From Desertivirga brevis (GTDB lineage Bacteria; Bacteroidota; Bacteroidia; Sphingobacteriales; Sphingobacteriaceae), in assembly GCF_017355835.1 (NCBI RefSeq), contig NZ_JAFEWF010000003.1:310001-374000 (forward strand): a stretch of 64,000 nt of DNA. The letters run 5' to 3'. Position 1 is the stretch's first letter, and every line of letters starts with the position of its first letter. Shown here piece after piece: positions 8,507 through 16,721 of this stretch. The notes below the pieces were generated by a model. That model did not search any database and was not told the DNA's origin. It saw only the letters and a program-made list of their open reading frames with translations. Made by a program: the position numbers and the translations under genes.

Positions 8507-11323
8507 ATGAACACTGGTAAACTGTTAGAAACAATTCTTCCGTCTGAACGGATAAAAACAAGATTAATAGATCTGGTTGCATACGCCGCTGATGCCGGAT
8601 TTTATCATTTGCAACCGAAGGCTGTGGTTCAACCGGTTTCAGAAGAGGAGGTTAAAGCACTTTTTCAATTTTCTAGAACACATAAAATACCACTTACATT
8701 CAGGACAGGAGGTACAAGCTTGTCCGGACAATCCATAACAGACGGGATATTGGTCGATCTGAGCCAGTATTGGAACAAAATTTTAGTTGAGGAATCAGGA
8801 GCATCTGTAAGGGTACAGCCGGGAATAACCGGAGCAATGGTAAATGCTCATTTAAAAAAGCATTTTAAAAAAATAGGTCCTGATCCTGCAAGTATTAACT
8901 CTGCAATGATTGGTGGGATCTTGTCAAATAATGCAAGTGGGATGTGTTGCGGAGTAAGTAAAAACTCTTATCACACTACTAAATACATAAGGTTCATTTT
9001 GCCGGATGGCAGATCTTATTCAACCGAAAACGCGGAAGATTATGTAAGGATCATTACCGAGCTGCCTGACTTGTGTAAAACCTTATTGTTACTTAGGGAA
9101 CAGATCCTCGGCGACGATTCGCTACTTAATTTGATCCGGAATAAGTATAAGACCAAGAACACGGTTGGGTATTCGGTTAATGCTTTTGTCGATTATCAGA
9201 ATCCGCTGGATATCCTTGCGCATTTGCTTATCGGAGCAGAAGGAACACTTGGATTTATTGCAGAAGCGGTGATGACAACGGTGCCTGATTATCCGGCTAA
9301 GTCTACTTCCCTGCTTTTCTTCAGCGATATTTACGCAGCTTGTCAGGCTATTGTGCCTTTAACTGTTTCAGGTGCTGAAGCTGTTGAGTTGATGGACCGC
9401 GCATCTCTGCGTTCTATAGAACATATGGACGGGGTTCCTGCAGTTATAAAATTCCTGCCCGAAACAGCAGCAGCCCTCTTGGTAGAGTATCAGGCTAACT
9501 CCGATGCGGAACTGCAGGCTAAGGTTAATAGTTTTCATAGTCTGGGATCTGATATTTCACTTCTGCATCCTGCCGAATTTACTACGGATCCGGTGCAGCA
9601 AGCCTTTCTATGGAAGGTTAGAAAGGGTATGTTTCCTGCTGTTGGAGCTGTACGAAAAAGCGGGACTACCGTTATTCTGGAGGATGTTGCTTTCCCTGTT
9701 GCCTCGCTGGGTGATGCTATTCTGGATCTGCAGGTATTGTTCAAAAAACATCAGTATGAAAATGCCATCATTTTTGGTCATGCTAAGGATGGTAATATTC
9801 ACTTCGTTGTTACCCAGGCATTCGAAAGTCAGTTTGAAATAGAACGCTACGACAGCTTTTTAAAGGAAGTAGTGACCCTGGTTGTAGAAAAGTATCATGG
9901 AACGCTTAAAGCGGAGCATGGTACTGGTAGGAACATGGCTCCGTTTGTAGAGACTGAATGGGGAGGGGAAATCTATCAGATCATGAAAACCTTGAAAGAG
10001 GCGATCGATCCTGAAAACCTTCTTAATCCTGGGGTGATCATAAATTCAGATAAGAATGCTCACATAAAGAACCTCAAAGATCTACCTCGGGTGGAGGAGG
10101 AGGTTGACAAATGCATGGAATGTGGGTTTTGCGAACACAAATGTCCTAGTCGCGATATAACCCTAACGCCTCGCCGCAGGATTGTTGTAAGAAGAGCTAT
10201 CCTTAAGCTGAAAAGGCAAGGTGATAAAAAACAGTATAAGGAATTATTGCAGCAGTATCAGTACGAGGGACTGGATACATGTGCAGTAGATGGACTTTGT
10301 GCAACTGCTTGTCCTGTTGATATCAATACCGGAATGTTGGTTAAGCGCCTCCGCAGAGAAAATCACAGTGAAACAGCTAATTCTCTTGCCTTATTTACGG
10401 CCAGGAACTTTAAGCTGGTCGAAAATTCCGTTAAGCTTGGAGTAGCTGGAGGCTTGGGAATAAACAGTCTTCTGGGTGATCAGTCTTTACTAAAATTAAC
10501 TAAAGGGCTTAAGAAGTCTATACCTGCTGTACCGCTTTGGTCAAACCAGATAAAACTCTCGCCAAGCATTGTAAAGAAGCAGCCAAGGCAGCTTTCTGCA
10601 GGTGGGGTGGTGTATTTCCCGACTTGTATCTCGCGAGTGATGGGTGGCTCTGCAGATAAAAAGAAAAGTACCATTGAAACTTTTATAAGTATTTCAGAAA
10701 AGGCGGGAGTTGAGTTTAGGATTCCAGATGATATTTCAGGAACATGCTGCGGTCAGATCTATTCGTCGAAAGGATTCGGAAAGGCGTTTGAATATACAGC
10801 TAATGAAACGATAGAAAAGTTATGGAGATGGACTGAGCAGGGGAGGTTCCCTGTGGTACTTGATATCACTTCATGCACTCATACACTTCTTACCTGCAGC
10901 TCTGTGTTGACTGAGGCGAATAAACAAAAGTACGATCGCATAAAGATCATTGATAGCATTGATTATGTTCTAGACTACCTTCTACCTAAAGTCGACGTAA
11001 AGAAAACAAAGGATAAAATTGTATTACATCCGGTTTGCTCGCTTCAAAAGATGGGCTTGGAAGGCAAGTTTGTGAAGATAGCGGCACAGCTTGCTAAAGA
11101 GGTAAAGATTCCTATGCATTCAGGATGCTGTGGAATGGCTGGAGACAGGGGCTTTTTATTCCCTGAACTAACAGCAGCTGCAACCAGGCCAGAGGCGCTG
11201 GAGGTGCAGCAGCAGGAATTTGATGGATACTATTCGAGCTCAAAGACTTGTGAGATTGCAATGTCTGAAGCCGTAGGAAAGAATTACGAGTCGATAATGT
11301 GTTTGTTGGATGAGTGTATATAA
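8507..11323 (+). CDS. FAD-linked and FeS oxidoreductase, D-lactate dehydrogenase-like
   Basis: 938 residues. Residues 1-260 are a PCMH-type FAD-binding domain (FRTGGTSLSGQS near 67-78, NNASGMCCG near 144). Residues 260-510 are the FAD-linked oxidase C-terminal domain (HAKDGNIHF, KAEHGTGRN). A 4Fe-4S motif CMECGFCEHKCP starts at Cys536 and a second, CAVDGLCATACP, at Cys592. Two cysteine-rich CCG-type segments follow (TCCGQ near 747 and SGCCGMAG near 876). This is the architecture of the fused Dld/GlcDF-type 2-hydroxyacid dehydrogenases that feed electrons to quinones. MurQ, two genes upstream, produces D-lactate, so D-lactate is the likely substrate; glycolate or another D-hydroxyacid is the alternative. 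It begins 2 bases after the symporter stop. Confidence 0.88.
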   Translation: MNTGKLLETILPSERIKTRLIDLVAYAADAGFYHLQPKAVVQPVSEEEVKALFQFSRTHKIPLTFRTGGTSLSGQSITDGILVDLSQYWNKILVEESGASVRVQPGITGAMVNAHLKKHFKKIGPDPASINSAMIGGILSNNASGMCCGVSKNSYHTTKYIRFILPDGRSYSTENAEDYVRIITELPDLCKTLLLLREQILGDDSLLNLIRNKYKTKNTVGYSVNAFVDYQNPLDILAHLLIGAEGTLGFIAEAVMTTVPDYPAKSTSLLFFSDIYAACQAIVPLTVSGAEAVELMDRASLRSIEHMDGVPAVIKFLPETAAALLVEYQANSDAELQAKVNSFHSLGSDISLLHPAEFTTDPVQQAFLWKVRKGMFPAVGAVRKSGTTVILEDVAFPVASLGDAILDLQVLFKKHQYENAIIFGHAKDGNIHFVVTQAFESQFEIERYDSFLKEVVTLVVEKYHGTLKAEHGTGRNMAPFVETEWGGEIYQIMKTLKEAIDPENLLNPGVIINSDKNAHIKNLKDLPRVEEEVDKCMECGFCEHKCPSRDITLTPRRRIVVRRAILKLKRQGDKKQYKELLQQYQYEGLDTCAVDGLCATACPVDINTGMLVKRLRRENHSETANSLALFTARNFKLVENSVKLGVAGGLGINSLLGDQSLLKLTKGLKKSIPAVPLWSNQIKLSPSIVKKQPRQLSAGGVVYFPTCISRVMGGSADKKKSTIETFISISEKAGVEFRIPDDISGTCCGQIYSSKGFGKAFEYTANETIEKLWRWTEQGRFPVVLDITSCTHTLLTCSSVLTEANKQKYDRIKIIDSIDYVLDYLLPKVDVKKTKDKIVLHPVCSLQKMGLEGKFVKIAAQLAKEVKIPMHSGCCGMAGDRGFLFPELTAAATRPEALEVQQQEFDGYYSSSKTCEIAMSEAVGKNYESIMCLLDECI

Positions 11324-11351
11324 ATCTGTTTAATTAACAAATCATCAAAAT

Positions 11352-13271
11352 ATGTCGAGATTAAATCTCTTAGAAGAAACCAGATTTGAAAAACTACCTG
11401 TATCTATTTTTGCTGATAAAGAAACTGCATCGAAAGCTGTAGCAGCCCGGATTGCCAGTATTATTAGAGTAAAACAGGAAAAGTCTGAACATGCAATTCT
11501 CGGACTGGCAACAGGGGTAACACCTTTGCAGGTATATGCCGAGCTGATCCGATTGCACAAGGAGGAAGGTCTTAGCTTTAAGAACGTTATTACTTTCAAT
11601 CTCGACGAATACTATCCTATGCAGCCAAGTGCTGAACAGAGCTATGTAAGGTTCATGCACGAGAACTTGTTTGACCATATTGATATTGATCCTGTCAATG
11701 TGAATATTCCGAATGGAACCTTGAGTCCCGAGGAAGTGAACGAGTTCTGCCTTCGGTACGAAAAAAAGATCTCCGACCTGGGCGGTTTGGATGTTCAGAT
11801 CCTGGGAATCGGTCGTACCGGTCACATCGGTTTTAACGAACCTGGTTCTGCACCTAATTCGGGTACCCGTGTGGTAACCCTTCACGACCTTACCCGCCGT
11901 GATGCGGCTCATGATTTTGGAGGAAAGGAAAACGTTCCGGTAAAGGCGATCACCATGGGAGTGGGAACGATTTTCAAAGCAAGAGAAATTATCCTGATGG
12001 CCTGGAGCGGAAAGAAAGCCCCGATCATTAGGAAGGCAGTAGAAGGGGAAATATCTTCTGATGTCCCGGCAACTTATCTTCAGCTATCCGACAATGTAGA
12101 ATTCGTTTTGGATCAGGACGCAGCAGCCAATTTGACCCGTTTCAATACGCCATGGTTAGTGAAAGACATGGTTTGGGATGAAAAGAACATCAGGAAAGCG
12201 GTGATCTGGCTGGCCAAGGCGATAAATAAACCAATCCTGAAACTTACAGAAGAGGATTATAATAACAACGGTATGGCCCAGCTGGCAACTGAGCAAGGCC
12301 CTGTTTACGATATCAATATCAGGATATTTAATGCAGTACAGCATACCATTACAGGTTGGCCGGGAGGAAAGCCAAATGCAGATGATTCACAACGGCCAGA
12401 GAGAAGGGATCCGGCAAAGAAAAGGGTGCTGTTGTTCTCTCCTCACCCGGATGATGATGTAATTTCTATGGGAGGAACCTTCATTCGCCTGGCAGATCAT
12501 GGTCACGATGTTCATGTTGCTTATCAAACATCAGGAAATACAGCCGTATGGGATGATGATGTATTGCGCTTTGTAGAATTTGCTATAGATTTTGGAGCAA
12601 CGCAAGGACAGGATACAGCTGATCTTAAAGGGCTGTATGCAGAAATGACAAGCTTCTTTGACCAAAAAACTCCAAACCAGGAGGATCTGAAAGAGATCCA
12701 GCGGGTGAAAGGTTTGATCCGTAAGGGGGAAGCAATTGCCGGTGCGCGTTATGCAGGTCTTCCTGATGATCATATTCATTTCATGGACCTTCCTTTTTAC
12801 GACAGGGCAAAAAAGCAGAAAAAGGTAAGTTACGAAGATGATATCCTTCAAACAATGGAGCTTTTAAAGGCAGTAAAGCCACATCAGGTATATGCTGCCG
12901 GTGACTTTGCCGATCCCCATGGCACCCACAAGATCTGCTTTAATATTATCCATGAAGCTTTAAAAAGGCTTAAAGCGACCGAGGATTGGATTTCGGATTG
13001 CTGGTTGTGGTTATATCGTGGAGCATGGCATGAATTTGAGATCCATGAAATAGAGATGGCAGTACCACTTTCCCCACAGGAAGTAGAACGGAAGCGTATG
13101 GCTATCTTTAAACACCAGTCGCAAAAAGACAGAGCCGTATTCCCTGGAGACGATTCAAGGGAATTCTGGGTAAGGGCAGAAGACCGCACCCGCGAGACAG
13201 CCAGAGCTTACAATCAGCTTGGATTAGCTGAATATGAAGCAATCGAAGCATTTGTAAGGTTTAAATATTAA
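11352..13271 (+). CDS. nagB: Glucosamine-6-phosphate deaminase fused to PIG-L/LmbE-type deacetylase
   Basis: 639 residues, more than twice the length of a stand-alone NagB (about 265). Residues 1-275 are NagB: GLATGVTPLQVY, FNLDEYYPM and GIGRTGHIGFNEPGS, which carry the sugar-phosphate and catalytic residues. Residues 355-639 are a PIG-L/LmbE zinc deacetylase: HPDDD at 365-369 and DPHGTH further on, the usual zinc-ligand motifs. NagB converts glucosamine-6-P to fructose-6-P and ammonia. The attached deacetylase would let one protein take GlcNAc-6-P from MurQ through both steps, replacing NagA; that is inference, and such long NagB proteins are common in Bacteroidota. It is the last gene of the operon, 28 bases after the oxidoreductase. 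Confidence 0.9.
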   Translation: MSRLNLLEETRFEKLPVSIFADKETASKAVAARIASIIRVKQEKSEHAILGLATGVTPLQVYAELIRLHKEEGLSFKNVITFNLDEYYPMQPSAEQSYVRFMHENLFDHIDIDPVNVNIPNGTLSPEEVNEFCLRYEKKISDLGGLDVQILGIGRTGHIGFNEPGSAPNSGTRVVTLHDLTRRDAAHDFGGKENVPVKAITMGVGTIFKAREIILMAWSGKKAPIIRKAVEGEISSDVPATYLQLSDNVEFVLDQDAAANLTRFNTPWLVKDMVWDEKNIRKAVIWLAKAINKPILKLTEEDYNNNGMAQLATEQGPVYDINIRIFNAVQHTITGWPGGKPNADDSQRPERRDPAKKRVLLFSPHPDDDVISMGGTFIRLADHGHDVHVAYQTSGNTAVWDDDVLRFVEFAIDFGATQGQDTADLKGLYAEMTSFFDQKTPNQEDLKEIQRVKGLIRKGEAIAGARYAGLPDDHIHFMDLPFYDRAKKQKKVSYEDDILQTMELLKAVKPHQVYAAGDFADPHGTHKICFNIIHEALKRLKATEDWISDCWLWLYRGAWHEFEIHEIEMAVPLSPQEVERKRMAIFKHQSQKDRAVFPGDDSREFWVRAEDRTRETARAYNQLGLAEYEAIEAFVRFKY

Positions 13272-13339
13272 GCTTGGGTAAATAGTAAAATCCTCATACC
13301 ATTTAAGGGCCTGATTTACGGGAAGTTATCTCTTGTTCA

Positions 13340-13356
13340 GTTAAAGTAACTTTAAC
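13340..13356. other. Short inverted repeat in the 332-base gap after nagB
   Basis: GTTAAAG and CTTTAAC form perfect 7-base arms around TAA. The gap 13272-13603 contains this repeat, the tRNA-like remnant and a terminator hairpin. No protein gene was recognised in it. The repeat has no T-run after it, so it is not a standard intrinsic terminator; it could be a binding site or a chance event. Confidence 0.3.
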
Positions 13357-13434
13357 CTTGTGTTATGATATTAATAGGCGGTAAAAGATTAAATAAGAGC
13401 TGATATATTTGCTCCCGCAATTGGATTTGCAACG

Positions 13435-13485
13435 CGTAGAGAGCTGATTGGGCAGTCGTAGAAGGTTCGAGTCCTTCCTCTACAT
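13435..13485 (+). pseudogene. tRNA-like remnant lacking an anticodon arm
   Basis: A perfect T-arm is present: GAAGG (13461-13465), loop TTCGAGT, CCTTC (13473-13477). It is followed without a gap by CTCTACA (13478-13484), which pairs 6 of 7 positions with CGTAGAG at 13435-13441, exactly as acceptor and T stems abut in a tRNA. Between them are two linker bases, a D-arm-like CTG-ATTGGG-CAG hairpin (13444-13455) and TCGTA in the place of the variable loop. The 17-base anticodon arm is missing, so it cannot decode. No CCA is encoded. A terminator lies 23 bases downstream. Most likely this is a tRNA pseudogene made by deletion; an attachment-site remnant or a small structured RNA is possible. Confidence 0.5.
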
Positions 13486-13509
13486 CTTTTCATTTTGCTG
13501 TATCAAACG

Positions 13510-13533
13510 AAGCCCCGTAAGGGGCTTTCTTCG
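13510..13533 (+). terminator. Intrinsic terminator-like hairpin after the tRNA-like remnant
   Basis: AAGCCCC (13510-13516), loop GTAA, GGGGCTT (13521-13527), followed by TCTTCG rather than a clean T-run. The outer CGAAG/CTTCG bases can extend the stem. It suggests that transcription from the left, possibly of the tRNA-like element, ends here. Confidence 0.6.
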
Positions 13534-13603
13534 TAACACCTATTTTATCTATTCTTAACAACTAGTTAATATAGTTTTAACATCCTCTGTCTTTATTTGT
13601 AGC

Positions 13604-13843
13604 ATGAGGAGTAACAGCGTTCCAATATATGCTATAGTGGAACTATTGATCAGGTTAGAAGAGTATAATCCTAAGATCGGCAATTACAAGGACCACGCAA
13701 TCACAGAGAAAAATGTGAGAGTTACTACCTCTACCGGCCATATTTTATTTCCTCTTTCTCTTGTAATGAACCAGTTTCACAGTCCGGAAGCTATAGATGA
13801 AACAACCTTAAAGTTAATGGCCGTTAGCTACACTCCTGTCTAG
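13604..13843 (+). CDS. Small hypothetical protein (79 aa)
   Basis: The frame starts with ATG at 13604 and encodes 79 residues without a signal peptide or membrane segment. The middle (VRVTTSTGHILFPLSLV) alternates hydrophobic and polar residues like beta strands. I do not recognise the family. It lies alone between the tRNA-like element and the LiaF-like gene, on the same strand as both. Codon use is unremarkable and nothing competes on the other strand, so it is plausible but unproven. Confidence 0.45.
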   Translation: MRSNSVPIYAIVELLIRLEEYNPKIGNYKDHAITEKNVRVTTSTGHILFPLSLVMNQFHSPEAIDETTLKLMAVSYTPV

Positions 13844-13919
13844 GAGGATATATTCTGAAAAATTCACCGTCGAATTCCCTTCGTTCACCGAATAAACTAA
13901 TTATACTGCCTAAATAATA

Positions 13920-13950
13920 TTGTGGTATATTTCCGGTGCCATTACTTTTG
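13920..13950 (+). promoter_or_regulatory. Bacteroidota-type promoter of the LiaF-like gene
   Basis: TTG at 13920-13922, a 20-base spacer, and TACTTTTG at 13943-13950 match the TTG / TAnnTTTG consensus of the phylum. The expected transcription start is about 7 bases further, leaving a leader of roughly 10 bases before the ATG at 13968. Confidence 0.7.
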
Positions 13951-13967
13951 AAGAAAATTCATATTAG

Positions 13968-14795
13968 ATGAACAATATTAAAAACAAGGGTCCGGAATCG
14001 AAGAAGAAGAAGTGGGTAGGAATTATATTTCTTGTTGTAGGCTTATTAATGCTATCGAAACAGTTGGGAGTTTTTATTCCTGATTGGGTGATTAGCTGGC
14101 CAATGTTTTTAATACTAATTGGCGTATTAAGTGGCCGTCGTCATAATTATCAAAACCCGGGATCTTACGTAGTAATATTAATTGGTGTAGTTTTTCTGCT
14201 CGACAAAATATTTGACGGTGTAGATTTTCATGATTTTGCTTTTCCCATAGCAATTATGGGGCTGGGCTTATACCTTATCCTCGGCAAGAGGAAAAACTTC
14301 CGGAAACGCTTTGGTCAGGAGTTCTCACGGACTGATGAATGGGATAAGCGTGTTTTTGTGGAAGGTGAGCAGGACGGATCCGCAACGGGGCCAGTGACTG
14401 AAGGGGAGGCTGAACCGATAAAGGACAAATATGAGCGAACCACTTATTCTCCAGACGACTACCTGGATACCGTAGCGGTTTTTGGAGGGGTGAAGAAGAA
14501 TATTGTATCCCGCAATTTTAAGGAAGGGGATGTGACGACAATAATGGGTGGGGTGGAACTAAACTTTATTCAGGCCGATATTCAAGGGACAGCAATACTG
14601 GATGTTACCCAATTATTTGGAGGAACCAAAATAATAGTTCCACAGCAATGGAAGGTTGCTTCTGAAATGGTGGCAGTTTTTGGGGGAGTGGAAGATAAGA
14701 GGCCAATAGTGCATGGGGCTGTGCCCTCCGAGGAGAAGATATTGATCATTAAGGGTACCTCAATTTTTGGAGGCATAGATATAAGAAGTTATTAG
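13968..14795 (+). CDS. LiaF-like membrane protein with cell-wall stress response domain
   Basis: 275 residues. A basic N-terminus is followed by about four hydrophobic segments (residues 17-115), arranged like the LiaF/DUF5668 membrane domain. The C-terminal part (about 160-275) has repeated strands with FGGVKKN, MGGVELNF, FGGTKI, FGGVEDK and FGGIDIRS, the glycine-rich beta-helix pattern of the LiaF C-terminal domain. LiaF proteins restrain envelope-stress two-component systems in Firmicutes. Here the next two genes encode a LytS-type kinase and a LytTR regulator, so a sensing or modulating role for that pair is a reasonable inference. A clear promoter lies just upstream. Confidence 0.8.
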   Translation: MNNIKNKGPESKKKKWVGIIFLVVGLLMLSKQLGVFIPDWVISWPMFLILIGVLSGRRHNYQNPGSYVVILIGVVFLLDKIFDGVDFHDFAFPIAIMGLGLYLILGKRKNFRKRFGQEFSRTDEWDKRVFVEGEQDGSATGPVTEGEAEPIKDKYERTTYSPDDYLDTVAVFGGVKKNIVSRNFKEGDVTTIMGGVELNFIQADIQGTAILDVTQLFGGTKIIVPQQWKVASEMVAVFGGVEDKRPIVHGAVPSEEKILIIKGTSIFGGIDIRSY

Positions 14796-14818
14796 AACGC
14801 GGTAAAAGTTTATTTAGC

Positions 14819-15853
14819 TTGGCAGTTTCACCTTTTTCCTCGAATCGAATCCTAAGTGTTTTCGCAGTTGCTTGGGTCTTTTGGGTGCTTATGCACGCAG
14901 CGACCCTGTATTGGCTGGGTTTTGAGGTGGGAATGGCTGCTGTGGATGCTGTTGTGTCTTGCACACTTCTGTTACTTGCCTCGCTTGTAGTTAGCAATAC
15001 GCTTCGCTTTTATACACCGGGAAAAGAGAGCTATATCAATATTGTTGCATGGTGTTTCCTACTGACTCTTATTTCAGTTTTTGTAAGTCGCTTTAGTCTG
15101 CTATATCTCTATTCTGATAATGCGATTTATGTTCGTGTATTTGAAAAATCCCTCATCATAAGAGCTTGTGTTGGCTTTCTTCTGATTACAGGTACAGCTG
15201 TCCTTAGTATTTTATGGAATACGCTTCAGGATCAGAAGGAGAATGAACAAAGGAAGACAGAAGCAGAGAGATTGGCCCGGGAAGCGGAATTATACAATCT
15301 GCGTCAGCAGCTTCAACCCCATTTCCTCTTTAATAGTTTAAATTCAATTAGTGCTCTAATTGGCCGGAGACCAGAGGAAGCCAGGAAGATGATTTATCAG
15401 CTGTCTGATTTTCTCCGGGGAACACTCAGAAAGGAGGAAAATGAATTCGTTACACTGGAGGACGAGCTGAATCACTTGCAGTTATACCTTGATATTGAAA
15501 GGGTTCGTTTTGGACATAGACTTGCTACGGAGATCACTAAAGAAGAATCCTGTGATACGCTTAGACTTCCTGCCATGTTATTACAACCTATTGTAGAAAA
15601 TGCTATAAAATTCGGATTGTATGATACGGTAGGCGAGGTATCGATTATTGTGGGCGCCCGCTGTGTTCAAAATTACCTCGAATTGAAGATCCAAAATCCT
15701 TACGATCCTGAATCATCATTGCCTAAAAGCGGAACAGGCTTTGGTTTGACAGGGATAAAAAGACGGCTCTATTTATTATTTGCTCGCACAGATTTGATTG
15801 AAACTCGTGGAGAAAATAATATTTTTACGACTATAGTTCGAATTCCTCAATGA
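14819..15853 (+). CDS. LytS-type sensor histidine kinase
   Basis: 344 residues: four membrane segments (about 10-130), a short coiled region rich in Glu/Arg (about 140-160), then the His_kinase domain with phospho-acceptor His168 in LQPHFLFNSLNSI, and a GHKL ATPase domain with N-box LLQPIVENAIKFG and G-box GTGFGLTGIKRRL. TTG at 14819 is used as start because the first in-frame ATG, 24 codons later, would remove the first membrane helix. The stop overlaps the start of the response regulator gene, so the pair is co-translated. The stimulus is unknown; the LiaF-like gene upstream suggests envelope stress. Confidence 0.88.
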   Translation: MAVSPFSSNRILSVFAVAWVFWVLMHAATLYWLGFEVGMAAVDAVVSCTLLLLASLVVSNTLRFYTPGKESYINIVAWCFLLTLISVFVSRFSLLYLYSDNAIYVRVFEKSLIIRACVGFLLITGTAVLSILWNTLQDQKENEQRKTEAERLAREAELYNLRQQLQPHFLFNSLNSISALIGRRPEEARKMIYQLSDFLRGTLRKEENEFVTLEDELNHLQLYLDIERVRFGHRLATEITKEESCDTLRLPAMLLQPIVENAIKFGLYDTVGEVSIIVGARCVQNYLELKIQNPYDPESSLPKSGTGFGLTGIKRRLYLLFARTDLIETRGENNIFTTIVRIPQ

Positions 15854-16596
15854 TGACAAGGGCAATATTAATAGACGATGAACCTCTGGCGAGAGAAGTT
15901 GTAAAAGAATATCTTGAAGATTTTCCGGAAATAGAGGTCGTGGCAGAATGTAACGACGGCTTTGAAGGAGTTAAAGCTGTTGCACAGCATAAGCCAGACC
16001 TGATATTTTTGGACATTCAGATGCCTAAGATAACAGGGTTTGAGATGTTGGAGCTATTGGAAGAGCGTCCTGCTGTTATCTTTACTTCAGCTTTCGATGA
16101 GTTCGCAATTAAAGCGTTCGAAGCCCACGCTATAGACTATTTATTGAAGCCTTTTGCAAGGGACAGGTTTAAGAAGGCTGTAGAAAAATGGCTTGAACAA
16201 AAAAATCTGACAGAGGCAAAGCTGCAGGTTCAATCCCTGCTGGAAACTTCTAATCCGGCTCCTGGAAAAACGGAGCGTATTGTTGTAAAGTCGGGAAGTT
16301 CTATTAAAATCATACCCTCTACCGATGTTCGTTATCTTGAGGCTTACGATGACTATGTGAAAATTCACACCCCTGAAGGTGTTTTCCTTAAAAATAAGAC
16401 CATGACTTTTTTCGAGAATAACCTTGATGAGAAGCATTTCGTGAGGGTGCACCGTTCTTTTATCGTTCAGGTCTCGCAGATCACTGGTCTCACTCCCTAT
16501 GAAAAAGACAGCTATAAGGTACAGCTTAAGACTGGCGATAGTCTGCCCGTTAGTAAAACAGGCTACGGCAAACTTAAGCAGTTATTGCAGATTTAG
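15850..16596 (+). CDS. LytTR-family response regulator
   Basis: 248 residues. The receiver domain (1-120) has acidic residues D9-D10, phospho-acceptor Asp55 in LIFLDIQMP, S80 and Lys100 in DYLLKPF. The C-terminal LytTR DNA-binding domain (about 145-248) carries the typical RYLEAYDDYVKI and FVRVHRSFIV segments. It partners with the LytS-type kinase whose stop it overlaps by 4 bases (ATGA). Target genes cannot be named; LytTR proteins bind direct repeats, and none was recognised with confidence here. A weak C-run/G-run hairpin follows the stop near 16604-16622. Confidence 0.92.
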   Translation: MMTRAILIDDEPLAREVVKEYLEDFPEIEVVAECNDGFEGVKAVAQHKPDLIFLDIQMPKITGFEMLELLEERPAVIFTSAFDEFAIKAFEAHAIDYLLKPFARDRFKKAVEKWLEQKNLTEAKLQVQSLLETSNPAPGKTERIVVKSGSSIKIIPSTDVRYLEAYDDYVKIHTPEGVFLKNKTMTFFENNLDEKHFVRVHRSFIVQVSQITGLTPYEKDSYKVQLKTGDSLPVSKTGYGKLKQLLQI

Positions 16597-16721
16597 CTGT
16601 ACCCCCTAAACCACAAAGGGGAACTAAAAGCGTATTAAGCAAAGCCACCAAGCAAGTATTTCTAATCTGGTTCGATATTAAAAAGGGTAGAGTTACCAGT
16701 TTGCCCGTACGGAGTTAGTAA

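Noticed and set aside
11394..11912. 172-codon minus-strand frame inside nagB
   Set aside because: It is antisense to the strongly conserved NagB domain, and its translation shows no recognisable motif.
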